Below are positions 34,314-42,581 of a stretch of 64,000 bases of DNA, piece by piece (position 1 is the first letter of the stretch; each line of letters starts with the position of its first letter). The notes below the pieces were generated by a model, which was not told the DNA's origin, did no database searches, and saw only the letters and a list, made by a program, of their open reading frames with translations. Position numbers and translations under genes: made by a program. This DNA is from Tolypothrix sp. PCC 7712. Lineage in GTDB: Bacteria; Cyanobacteriota; Cyanobacteriia; Cyanobacteriales; Nostocaceae. Location of the stretch: positions 4,865,390 through 4,929,389 of the forward strand of contig NZ_CP063785.1 in assembly GCF_025860405.1 (NCBI RefSeq). Reading direction: 5' to 3'.

Positions 34314-35243
34314 TTATCCTTCATTAAGGCTGCTTGCACCTTGGTTATCCAAAGAAAGCGATCGCACATCAGCTGTAATTCCTACTGTTTGCCAAGCAGT
34401 TTGCATTGCTGCTGCTACAGCCTGGGAATTTTGTGCATCTGCTAAAGCCAACAACGTCGGCCCTGCACCACTAATCACCATGCCATAAGCACCAGCAGCT
34501 ACAGCAGCTTGATTCACCGCATCGTAACCAGGAATCAAAGCTTTACGATAAGGTTGATGTAACTTATCTTGCAAAGCCGTCTTTAACCATTCTCCCTTAC
34601 CAGTTGCCAAGCCCCGCAACAATAAACCCAAATGAGCTGTATTGAAAATTGCATCTGCACGGCTGAACTCTGTGGGGAGAACCCGCCGCGCTTCTTGAGT
34701 TGAAAGTTCAAAATCAGGAATTGCTACCACTGGCACAACATTTTCATCCCAAGGAACATCACAAATTTCCCAACCTTCAGCACTGGTAGCAGCTAGACGA
34801 CATCCCCCCAATAAAGCGGGAACAACATTATCAGGATGTCCTTCCATTGCGATCGCTAATTCCATCACCTGCAACTGCGAAAGTGGTTCCCCAGCCAGTT
34901 GATTAGCCGCAACTAAACCACCAACAATTGCTGTCGCGGAACTACCTAAACCCCGCGCCAAAGGTACACCTAAATCAATCTCAATTTTCACACTCGGCGG
35001 TATCTGCTCTATATGTTGATATAACTTGACAAAGGCTTGATAGAGCAGATTACTTTCATCAGTGTTTACCCCTTCTGCTTCTTTACCTGTAACGTGAATA
35101 ATTAACCCGCCTGCATCCAGACGCGTAAACTTAACTTTGTTATACAGCGTTAAAGCTGCACCAATGCAGTCAAAACCAGGCCCTAAGTTAGCAGTGGTGG
35201 CGGGAACAGTAACAGTGACACTAGAAACAACAGACATCTGCAA
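34314..35243 (-). CDS. thrB: Homoserine kinase
   Basis: A 309-residue GHMP kinase that phosphorylates homoserine in threonine synthesis. Motif 1 is VPATTANLGPGFDCIGAAL, motif 2 the ATP loop PLARGLGSSATAIVGG, motif 3 GAYGMVISGAGPTLLAL. The start is the ATG at 35243 or the in-frame Met at 35237. The coiled-coil gene follows after 9 bp. Confidence 0.95.
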   Translation of the reverse strand: MQMSVVSSVTVTVPATTANLGPGFDCIGAALTLYNKVKFTRLDAGGLIIHVTGKEAEGVNTDESNLLYQAFVKLYQHIEQIPPSVKIEIDLGVPLARGLGSSATAIVGGLVAANQLAGEPLSQLQVMELAIAMEGHPDNVVPALLGGCRLAATSAEGWEICDVPWDENVVPVVAIPDFELSTQEARRVLPTEFSRADAIFNTAHLGLLLRGLATGKGEWLKTALQDKLHQPYRKALIPGYDAVNQAAVAAGAYGMVISGAGPTLLALADAQNSQAVAAAMQTAWQTVGITADVRSLSLDNQGASSLNEG

Positions 35244-35718
35244 ATCTCACTAATCGCTCAATAAGCATCCCATGTCATTTGTCATTTGTCATTGGTTATT
35301 GGTTATTGGTCATTTGTCATTTGGGGTTTGGTAATTGACCTCAACTCATTTGCGACTAAACGCCCTAAATCATAGACTGCTTGCAGAAGTCGGAGAAAGG
35401 TTTTGTATTTTCCCTTTCCCCTTTCACCTTTTCCCCTTCCCCTTTCACCTTTCCCCTTTCCCCACCCCTATGCGATCGCGCATTTGACCGCTTAATTGTA
35501 CTCAATAAAATCTTTACGGAAAATAATTTCTTATCTGTGTAGTTACTAGTATCAATTCCCAAAGCATTGACTTTTGGGCAAAAAAAACTTACGTCTGCAT
35601 CATGCAGCGTACGAAAAACAACTTAGAATATACCGAAATTTACGGTTATTTCTACTTTAACTCTCAGGGTGCATAAAAGTTTATCAGTCAATCTATAGGG
35701 AATCAACAGCCAAATACC
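35244..35718. repeat. Gene-free interval with CATTTGT heptamers and C-rich runs
   Basis: CATTTGT/TTATTGG heptamers (about 35276-35330) and TTTCCCCTTTC runs (35400-35465) lead to an AT-rich stretch before the HTH gene of the lanthipeptide locus, which should contain that gene's promoter. No gene is supported here. Confidence 0.6.
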
Positions 35719-36321
35719 GTGATGTCAAACGATTTTGAGCAGCCTGAAGTTAATCTCCCAAATATGGGAACAGGTAAGTATTTAACACCATTTCAGCGTA
35801 AACAGCTGCAAAAAAATTTACAAGATGATTTGTCTGAGTCTTATCATCAGCGAATCGAAATTATGTTGTTGGCGGATGAGGGCAAAACTCAAACCGAAAT
35901 TTGCCAGATATTAAAATGTTCTCCGGCGACAGCACGACATTGGATGCATATTGCCCGTACTGGGATGGCGCATCAATGGCAAGATTGCCCTCTAGGTCGT
36001 CCAAAAGCAATTAATCAGGAATATTTGGAACGCTTACAACAGTTACTTTCTCTAAATCCTAGGGATTGTGGCTATGGGTTTAGACGCTGGACAGTCAATT
36101 GGTTGCGAAAGCATTTAGCGAAAGAATTGGGAATAGATGTGAGCGATCGCCATCTTAAACGCGTCCTCAAACAAATGGGGTTATCAACAGTCCCCAAACC
36201 TACTTTATCTCAGAGTGAACATACAGAGAAAACAGCAGGACAAAAAATCTTGATTTCTGACCTTAAATCCGAAAAATCACGTACTTTTACGGGATTTTTT
36301 CTTTGGGAATCAGAAAAATAA
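35719..36321 (+). CDS. Helix-turn-helix protein, first gene of the lanthipeptide export operon
   Basis: A 200-residue protein with a homeodomain-like HTH of the kind found at the N-terminus of IS630-type transposases: RIEIMLLADEGKTQTEICQ then ILKCSPATARHWMHIART, followed by a winged-helix-like LSLNPRDCGYGFRRWTVNWL. No DDE catalytic domain follows, so it is either a domesticated regulator or a remnant. Start GTG (35719) or the next ATG. It lies 35 bp upstream of the C39 exporter. A terminator-like hairpin falls inside its last codons. Confidence 0.75.
   Translation: MMSNDFEQPEVNLPNMGTGKYLTPFQRKQLQKNLQDDLSESYHQRIEIMLLADEGKTQTEICQILKCSPATARHWMHIARTGMAHQWQDCPLGRPKAINQEYLERLQQLLSLNPRDCGYGFRRWTVNWLRKHLAKELGIDVSDRHLKRVLKQMGLSTVPKPTLSQSEHTEKTAGQKILISDLKSEKSRTFTGFFLWESEK
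36274..36300 (+). terminator. Terminator-like hairpin inside the 3' end of the HTH gene
   Basis: AAATCACGTA and TACGGGATTT pair with one mismatch and are followed by TTTTTT. It is translated as part of the last residues (SRTFTGFFLWESEK). It could attenuate transcription into the exporter gene 57 bp downstream. Confidence 0.45.
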
Positions 36322-36356
36322 ATACGCAAAAAAAGTAAGTACTAGTTCAGAATTTC

Positions 36357-39080
36357 ATGGCGCAATATATCTCAGAGTCGCTGTCTGTGCAGCAACTATG
36401 CAGTGTCTTGGGTGATTCCCTCTCCTCAGAAGACTTACAGCACTGCCTTCAACAAGTTAAATATCTTACTCCCAAGGTAGGAAAATTTTGGCAAGGAACA
36501 GATGTTGAACCAGGTATCTACATTGTACTTGCAGGTAAAGTCAGATTACTCGATGATGCGGGTGAATTGATTGCAACCTTGGAAGTAGGACAATCATTTG
36601 GGGAATTTACCTTGTTTCGAGAGGCTGGTTTTCAAGCTTATGCCGCCAGAGCCAGTGTTAATTTACACCTGGCTTTTCTTGGCGATGCAGCCCTGTCACC
36701 ATTGATAGACAAGTTTCCGCAAATTTACGCACATTTACTTACCCAAGCACAAGCAAAAAATTCCCTCTTTGTTAGGTCTGACAGTGAAACCCCATCTCCC
36801 CAGCTTGTTGAACAGCCAAGCGTCACAAGTTCTTCCCCACCACCAGCCAGTAATTCCCAGAAAAAGATTAGCAAAGCCTACTTTCCCAACCCTACACAAA
36901 GAGTCGGGCATTTATGGCAACGCGTCACCAAAAGCTATCCATATTTTGCCCAACAGAGTGCCTCAGATTGTGGTGCAGCTTGTTTGGTGATGGTGTCTCG
37001 TTATTGGGGAAAGCGCTTTAGTGTCAATTTTGTGCGAGATATTGCCAATGTTGACCGCAACGGTGCATCTCTGCGCGGATTGTCAATTGCAGCCGAAAGT
37101 ATCGGATTTAACACCAGACCCGTAAAAGCTAGTCTCGACCAATTAGCCAAGCAAATATTACCTGCGATCGCTCACTGGGAGGGCAAACATTATATAGTTG
37201 TCTATGAAATCACCAAAAAATATGTCATAGTTGCAGACCCAGCCATTGGTCAGCGTACCCTCACTCACCGGGAATTTAAAGCAGATTGGACTGGATATGC
37301 GCTACTACTGCAACCCACAGCCCTGTTAAAAGATAGGGAAGAGAGTACAACACCCTTTTGGCAATTTTTTGAGTTAATTAAACCTCACGGCTTGGTGTTG
37401 CTAGAAGTATTTTTAGCTTCCTTATTTATCCAAATTTTTGGACTAATTACCCCCTTATTTACCCAGTTTATTCTCGATAGAGTGGTAGTGCAGCGTTCTG
37501 AGTTAACTTTAACGGCTGTGGGTTTAGGATTGCTAATTTTTAGTTTATTTCGAGTAGCACTAACAGGTTTACGTCAATATTTACTAGACCACACAGCCAA
37601 CAAGCTAGATGTCGCTTTAATTGTCGGATTTATCCGTCATACCCTACAACTTCCTTTAAGTTTCTTTGAAACTCGTTATGTTGGAGATATAATTTCCCGT
37701 GTCCAAGAAAACCGCAAAATTCAAAGCTTTCTTTCTGGTGAGGCATTATCAATCCTCTTAGATTTACTCACTGTATTTATCTATGTAGGATTAATGTTTT
37801 GGTACAGTTGGAAAATGGCATTAGTTTCCTTGGTAATTGTACCACCATTCTTTTTGCTGGCGTTGATTTCCACACCATTTTTAAAGAAGATTTCTCGGGA
37901 AATATTTAGTGCTTATAGCCAAGAAAGCAGTTATCTCATTGAAGCTATTTCTGGGGTGCGGACAATTAAATCTACAGCCGTAGAACAAACAGTACGTTGG
38001 CATTGGGAAGAGTTATTGCACAAGGCAATTAAAACGGGTTTTTCTGGACAAGTTATTAGCAATCGCTTGCAAATTTTTAGTAATGCAATTCAAGCAATTG
38101 CCACTACAGTTTTACTATGGTTTGGGGCACATTTAGTAATTCAGAATCAGTTAACGATTGGACAGCTTGTGGCATTTAATATGCTGTTAGGGACTATTAT
38201 TGCTCCTTTTCAACGTTTAGCAGTATTGTGGAACCAATTACAAGAAGTTTTCATTGCAATGGAACGCATTAATGATGTATTAGATACAGAGCCAGAGGAA
38301 AATTCGCAACATCAAATCAAACAAAGCTTACCTTTAATTCAAGGTAATATCCGGTTTGAAAATGTCACCTTTCGCTATAACTTAGAAAGTGATACTAATG
38401 TGATTGAAAATTTGAGTTTTCACATTAAATCAGGGCAAATGGTAGCATTAGTAGGTCGCAGTGGTTCGGGTAAAACTACGATTTCTAAGTTAGTTTTAGG
38501 CTTATATCCCCCTAGTGATGGGAAAATATTAATTGATGGATGTGATATTACCAGTATTTCCTTACGTTCCTTACGTCAACAGGTTGGAGTGGTTGACCAA
38601 GATACCTTTTTATTTGGTAGTACGATTCGGGAAAATATTAGCTTAGGACATCCAAGCACAAAATTAGAAGACATCATCGAAGCAGCTACTTTAGCTGGTG
38701 CTGATGAGTTCATTAAAAAGTTACCAATGGGTTATGAAACTCAAATCGGGGAAGGTGGAGGGATGTTGTCAGGAGGACAAAGGCAAAGAATTGCCATAGC
38801 TAGAGCCTTATTAGGTAAGCCCCAATTGTTAATTTTTGATGAGGCAACTTCTCATTTAGATACAGAATCAGAAAGAATTATCCAGAAGAATTTTAATACA
38901 ATTCTTAAGGGAAGAACTACCTTAGTAATTGCCCATCGTCTTTCAACAGTCAGAAATGCGGATTTGATTTTGGTCTTAGATAAAGGTGTGTTAATTGAAA
39001 GTGGAACTCACCACGAGTTGATGAGAAACCGTGGGCATTATTTCTATCTCAATCAACAACAATTAGATACATCAGCCTAA
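36357..39080 (+). CDS. cNMP-C39-ABC peptide exporter (LanT/SunT type)
   Basis: A 907-residue exporter in one chain. A cyclic-nucleotide-binding-like barrel lies at residues about 20-130 (GIYIVLAGKVRLLDDAGEL, GQSFGEFTLF). A C39 peptidase follows at about 190-320 with catalytic Cys205 (QQSASDCGAACL), the histidine in GKHYIVVYE and the aspartate in VADPAIG. Then come membrane helices (about 340-620) and an ATPase with GRSGSGKTT, LSGGQRQR, LLIFDEATSHLD and IAHRLSTV. It should cut the double-glycine leader of the 41950 precursor and export the mature peptide, together with the HlyD protein downstream. Confidence 0.93.
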   Translation: MAQYISESLSVQQLCSVLGDSLSSEDLQHCLQQVKYLTPKVGKFWQGTDVEPGIYIVLAGKVRLLDDAGELIATLEVGQSFGEFTLFREAGFQAYAARASVNLHLAFLGDAALSPLIDKFPQIYAHLLTQAQAKNSLFVRSDSETPSPQLVEQPSVTSSSPPPASNSQKKISKAYFPNPTQRVGHLWQRVTKSYPYFAQQSASDCGAACLVMVSRYWGKRFSVNFVRDIANVDRNGASLRGLSIAAESIGFNTRPVKASLDQLAKQILPAIAHWEGKHYIVVYEITKKYVIVADPAIGQRTLTHREFKADWTGYALLLQPTALLKDREESTTPFWQFFELIKPHGLVLLEVFLASLFIQIFGLITPLFTQFILDRVVVQRSELTLTAVGLGLLIFSLFRVALTGLRQYLLDHTANKLDVALIVGFIRHTLQLPLSFFETRYVGDIISRVQENRKIQSFLSGEALSILLDLLTVFIYVGLMFWYSWKMALVSLVIVPPFFLLALISTPFLKKISREIFSAYSQESSYLIEAISGVRTIKSTAVEQTVRWHWEELLHKAIKTGFSGQVISNRLQIFSNAIQAIATTVLLWFGAHLVIQNQLTIGQLVAFNMLLGTIIAPFQRLAVLWNQLQEVFIAMERINDVLDTEPEENSQHQIKQSLPLIQGNIRFENVTFRYNLESDTNVIENLSFHIKSGQMVALVGRSGSGKTTISKLVLGLYPPSDGKILIDGCDITSISLRSLRQQVGVVDQDTFLFGSTIRENISLGHPSTKLEDIIEAATLAGADEFIKKLPMGYETQIGEGGGMLSGGQRQRIAIARALLGKPQLLIFDEATSHLDTESERIIQKNFNTILKGRTTLVIAHRLSTVRNADLILVLDKGVLIESGTHHELMRNRGHYFYLNQQQLDTSA

Positions 39081-39533
39081 ATTGAGCATCTCTAAAAATC
39101 AAGCATGATATTTTCAAATATTTGATTTTTGAGAAAAACTTAGTATATCTTTATTCCCAGTTTAATTTCTAATACTAATTACAAAAATATTGATGCAAAT
39201 ATATTTTTCGTAGAGGTTTAGCATTGCTAAAACCTCTACCAATATCTTTGTCTCATTATTAAATTGAAATAGTCTCAGCAAGCATTTTCTCCAAATCAAA
39301 CCGGATGGCTATAGGACAATACAGTTCAGTTAAGAAAACTAATTGACAACAAAACCAAAAAACTAGTTACTCAACAAAAAAACAGAACAATAATTTTGGA
39401 GGGGGTTTGGGGGAGAATCCCCCAATTGAGCTAGCTTTTTCCACAAGTGGCAAATCAATTACTATGTTTTTAGCATAACTGTATTGGGCTATAGAATTGC
39501 CATAAATTGCAAATTTAAAACAAAAAAGACCTT
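39081..39533. repeat. Gene-free interval with palindromes
   Basis: It contains the palindrome GTAGAGGTTTAGCATTGCTA ending AAACCTCTAC (39210-39239), of the GCATTGC family, and the unit with GGGGGTTTGGGGGAGAATCC near 39400-39425 that recurs inverted at about 32940-32990. No coding sequence is seen. It separates the exporter from the HlyD gene. Confidence 0.6.
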
Positions 39534-41042
39534 ATGTCCGAGATATTCAACAGCGAAGTAGCAAACACCATCAATGACTACGAAAAGCAAGACAAATCAA
39601 CTGCAAACATAAATAAGTTGCCTGATGATTGGTCTGAATATACTAAAGATTTGCTTGATGAATTACCCCAACTTTGGACAAGGGGAATGCTGTATTTTTT
39701 GCTCAGTTTTATATCTATTTCTCTGCCTTGGGCAATGCTATCTAAGGTAGATGAAACTGGTACAGCTAGGGGAAGACTTGAACCAAAAGGTAAAACATTT
39801 AAGTTAGATAGTGCAGTACCAGGAACGGTAACTTCTATCCCCGTTAAAGAAGGAGATTTAGTCAAACCTGGAGAACCTGTAATGATATTAGATGCAGAAT
39901 TAGTTAAGTCTGATTTGCGCCAAAGTAAGGAGAAATTAGAAGGACAATTAAACAGGCGATCGCAATTAAATCTGCTGAAAAATCAAATCATCGTCTCTTT
40001 AGCCACTCAACGCCAACAAAACCAGGCTCAAGAGTTAGAAAAACAAGCCCAAATTGAGCAAGCACAGCAAAATTTAACGGCTTTAAAAAACTCCTACGAA
40101 ATTCAACAAACCGAAAAAATTACCCAAGTTAATCAAGCAAGACAAACTATTGAACAAACTCAAACGGCAAATAAATTATTAGAAAATAGTCTAGCCAGCG
40201 CCCAAAGAGAAGTAGAACGCTACAACCAACTTCAACAAGCCGGTGCTATTCCCGAAATTAATGTTGTTGATAAGCAAGATATCGCCAAAGACAGGCAGAG
40301 ATTATACGAACAAAGCAAATCAGATATCAAACAAGCTAATCTCCGCCTAGCCGAACAACAAAGTAGTTATCAGCGCACAATTCGCCAAGCCAAGGCAGAA
40401 ATTGAACAAGCATATTTACGCTTAAAAGAACAAAAACGCAGTTATCAAGCATTAACTCATTCTGGAAAACTAGCAGTACTTAAAAGTGAGGAACAATTAA
40501 AGAACTTAGACACAGAAATGACAACGTTACAAGCAGAAATTGCTCAAGCTAATAGTCAAATAAACAGCTTGCAATTGCAATTACAGCAACGAGTCTTAAA
40601 ATCTCCCATTGCTGGGAGAGTATTTCAACTCCCAATTCAGCGTCCAGGTGCAGTTGTTCAGCCTGGAACAATGGTTGCGGAAATTGCTCCCGAAAATTCA
40701 CCGTTAATTCTTCGCGCACAAATGCCCACATCTGAAAGTGGTTCTTTACGCAAAGGATTGCCTGTGAAACTTAAATTTGATGCCTATCCTTTCCAGGATT
40801 ATGGAATTATTGAAGGCGAGTTATTAGATATTTCCCCAACCACATCAGAAATCGATACACCTAATGGAAAAATCGCTGCATATAATTTAGAAATTGCCCT
40901 GAAAAGTAATTGTATACCTAGTAAAAATAAATGTACACCTTTACGTCCTGGCGATACAGCAACCGCAGAAGTAATTGTGCGTCAGCGTCGGATTATTGAC
41001 TTTTTACTAGACCCATTCAAACAGTTACAACAAGGAAGCTAA
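39534..41042 (+). CDS. HlyD-family periplasmic adaptor of the lanthipeptide exporter
   Basis: A 502-residue membrane-fusion protein. A single helix (MLYFLLSFISISLPWAML) near residue 60 follows an acidic cytoplasmic N-terminus. The lipoyl halves are VPGTVTSIPVKEGDLVKPGEPVMILD and VLKSPIAGRVFQLPIQRPGAVV, with a long Gln/Glu-rich coiled coil between residues about 130 and 350. A C-terminal beta domain ends in an RQRRIIDFLLDPF motif typical of type I secretion adaptors. It should work with the exporter at 36357. Confidence 0.92.
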   Translation: MSEIFNSEVANTINDYEKQDKSTANINKLPDDWSEYTKDLLDELPQLWTRGMLYFLLSFISISLPWAMLSKVDETGTARGRLEPKGKTFKLDSAVPGTVTSIPVKEGDLVKPGEPVMILDAELVKSDLRQSKEKLEGQLNRRSQLNLLKNQIIVSLATQRQQNQAQELEKQAQIEQAQQNLTALKNSYEIQQTEKITQVNQARQTIEQTQTANKLLENSLASAQREVERYNQLQQAGAIPEINVVDKQDIAKDRQRLYEQSKSDIKQANLRLAEQQSSYQRTIRQAKAEIEQAYLRLKEQKRSYQALTHSGKLAVLKSEEQLKNLDTEMTTLQAEIAQANSQINSLQLQLQQRVLKSPIAGRVFQLPIQRPGAVVQPGTMVAEIAPENSPLILRAQMPTSESGSLRKGLPVKLKFDAYPFQDYGIIEGELLDISPTTSEIDTPNGKIAAYNLEIALKSNCIPSKNKCTPLRPGDTATAEVIVRQRRIIDFLLDPFKQLQQGS

Positions 41043-41098
41043 AACTTAGTAGCTCATCCGATATTTGTGTAACCGTCAGTTATTTGTGGAGCAAAATT

Positions 41099-41836
41099 AT
41101 GTCACAAACCATCACAATCAGCAACCAAGATATTCTACATATTGTCAAACAATACCGCCAAATTCCTGATTTAATTGAAAAGATTATTACCCATAAGATA
41201 ATTGAAACCACCGTATCAGAGATAGGGATTCAAGTAGAGACTGAAGAACTGCAAGAAGCAGCAGATAATTTCCGTTTAATGAATGCCCTAGAAACATCTG
41301 AAGATACTTGGAAATGGTTGGACAAACACGCTTTATCGTTAGATGATTTTGAAGAGTTAGTTTACCATAATTTACTAGCTAATAAATTAGCTCAACATCT
41401 GTTTGCAGATAAAGTTGAACCCTATTTTTTTGAAAATCAACTAGAATATGCTGGTGCAGTTATATATGAAGTTATCTTGGATGACGAAGATTTAGCAATG
41501 GAGTTATTTTATGCGATTAAAGAAGGCGAAACTAGTTTTTATGATGTAGCTCACCAATATACCCAAGATTCAGAACTACGTCGCAAATGTGGATATCGAG
41601 GAAAAGTTAATCGTCAGGATTTAAAGCCAGAAATTTCTGCTGCTGTGTTTGCTGCTAATTCTCCCCAACTTCTTAAGCCGATTATTACTTCAAAGGGAGT
41701 ACATTTAATTATGCTTGAAGAGATTATTCAACCGGAATTAAGTGAGAAGTTACGTTATCAAATTATGTCAGACTTTTTTGTTGAGTGGATAAAGCAGCAA
41801 ATGAATAAGTTTGAAATTATTAAATTTTTAGAATAA
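41099..41836 (+). CDS. Parvulin-type peptidylprolyl isomerase
   Basis: A 245-residue SurA/PrsA-like protein without a signal peptide. The N-terminal helical chaperone region (HIVKQYRQIPDLIEKIITHK) is followed by a rotamase domain at about residues 125-220 (FYDVAHQYTQDSELRRKCGYRGKVNRQDL, PIITSKGVHLIMLEE). The ATG at 41099 is preferred over a TTG at 41084 because GGAG lies seven bases upstream. Such parvulins often sit beside HlyD and C39 exporters in cyanobacteria and may hold the precursor or act on its prolines. Confidence 0.88.
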   Translation: MSQTITISNQDILHIVKQYRQIPDLIEKIITHKIIETTVSEIGIQVETEELQEAADNFRLMNALETSEDTWKWLDKHALSLDDFEELVYHNLLANKLAQHLFADKVEPYFFENQLEYAGAVIYEVILDDEDLAMELFYAIKEGETSFYDVAHQYTQDSELRRKCGYRGKVNRQDLKPEISAAVFAANSPQLLKPIITSKGVHLIMLEEIIQPELSEKLRYQIMSDFFVEWIKQQMNKFEIIKFLE

Positions 41837-41848
41837 AATTTAAAATTA

Positions 41849-41881
41849 AAAATTCGGATTTATCTTGTAAATCCGAATTTT
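41849..41881. terminator. Bidirectional terminator between the parvulin and precursor genes
   Basis: AAAATTCGGATTTA pairs with TAAATCCGAATTTT around a short loop, with A-rich sequence on one side and T-rich on the other, so it can end both the plus-strand export operon and the minus-strand precursor transcript. Confidence 0.7.
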
Positions 41882-41949
41882 GTTGGAAGATTAAGGCTAC
41901 TAGTTCTTGTCCGTTAGATTATTTCTTTTTCTGATTAACAATAACTAGC

Positions 41950-42159
41950 TTAAACTGCATAAACTATGGTTTGATCTGATACAGGACAGATTATTGTAGA
42001 CTTTCTACAAGTACCAGTGACACATATGACTGGTATAGCACCACCAAATATTTGTTCATCCTCTCCACTTAGCTCTTTCATAAAGCTTTCTGAATCGCTA
42101 AATAAATCAGCACCAGTAAGGTTTAGATTCATCAGGTCATGTACTTTGATATTAGCCAT
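41950..42159 (-). CDS. Lanthipeptide precursor peptide
   Basis: A 69-residue precursor. The 40-residue leader ends FMKELSGEDEQIFGG, an ELxxEDxQxxGG double-glycine site of class II lanthipeptides. The 29-residue core (AIPVICVTGTC, then RKSTIICPVSDQTIVYAV) has three Cys (core positions 6, 11, 18) and six Ser/Thr (8, 10, 14, 15, 21, 24), so up to three thioether rings are possible. It is separated from lanM by the lanM terminator and so should have its own promoter; GAAGGT precedes the ATG. It is antisense to a 89-codon frame that is not a gene. Confidence 0.9.
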   Translation of the reverse strand: MANIKVHDLMNLNLTGADLFSDSESFMKELSGEDEQIFGGAIPVICVTGTCRKSTIICPVSDQTIVYAV

Positions 42160-42496
42160 TAGATTTTACCTTCAACGATGTTTTAAGTTTACTGATAAAT
42201 CAAATCATTTCTGCTTGATTTATATTCCTATGATATCTGTCAAAATTACTAAAAACAATAAAAACAAGATGGTTTTCAAGACATAAAAATTACACTTTTG
42301 CTACTATTAAAGCCAGTAGTAGTCTCGTTATTTAGAAAAAATGCCAGTATTACAAGTTTGGAAATAAATCACTTTTGTCACTATTATTGTGCAAGTTTAA
42401 AAAAATATGAAAATACTGCTTATTATTTGTAACTGTTAGAGAGACGTTATGTTTAATTCTCTACATTCATCTAGGGAGAAGTCTATTAGCTAAAAA
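42160..42496. promoter_or_regulatory. AT-rich promoter region of the precursor gene
   Basis: About 340 bp without a gene, between the precursor start and the lanM terminator. It is AT-rich, as expected for promoters and leaders. No specific operator was recognised. Confidence 0.4.
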
Positions 42497-42531
42497 TATC
42501 AAAAATCAGCACAAGATTTTCTTGTGCTGAT
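42497..42531 (-). terminator. Rho-independent terminator of the lanM operon
   Basis: On the minus strand TCAGCACAAG and CTTGTGCTGA form a perfect 10-bp stem around AAAAT, followed by TTTTTGATATTTTT. It lies 51 bp after the lanM stop and separates lanM from the precursor gene. Confidence 0.88.
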
Positions 42532-42581
42532 AGATGAAAATTTCTGTTTTAATTACAAGTTGCAGAGAAGAATGATGTTGT

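Noticed and set aside
42017..42286. 89-codon plus-strand frame over the lanthipeptide precursor
   Set aside because: It is antisense to a convincing precursor and has no family features.
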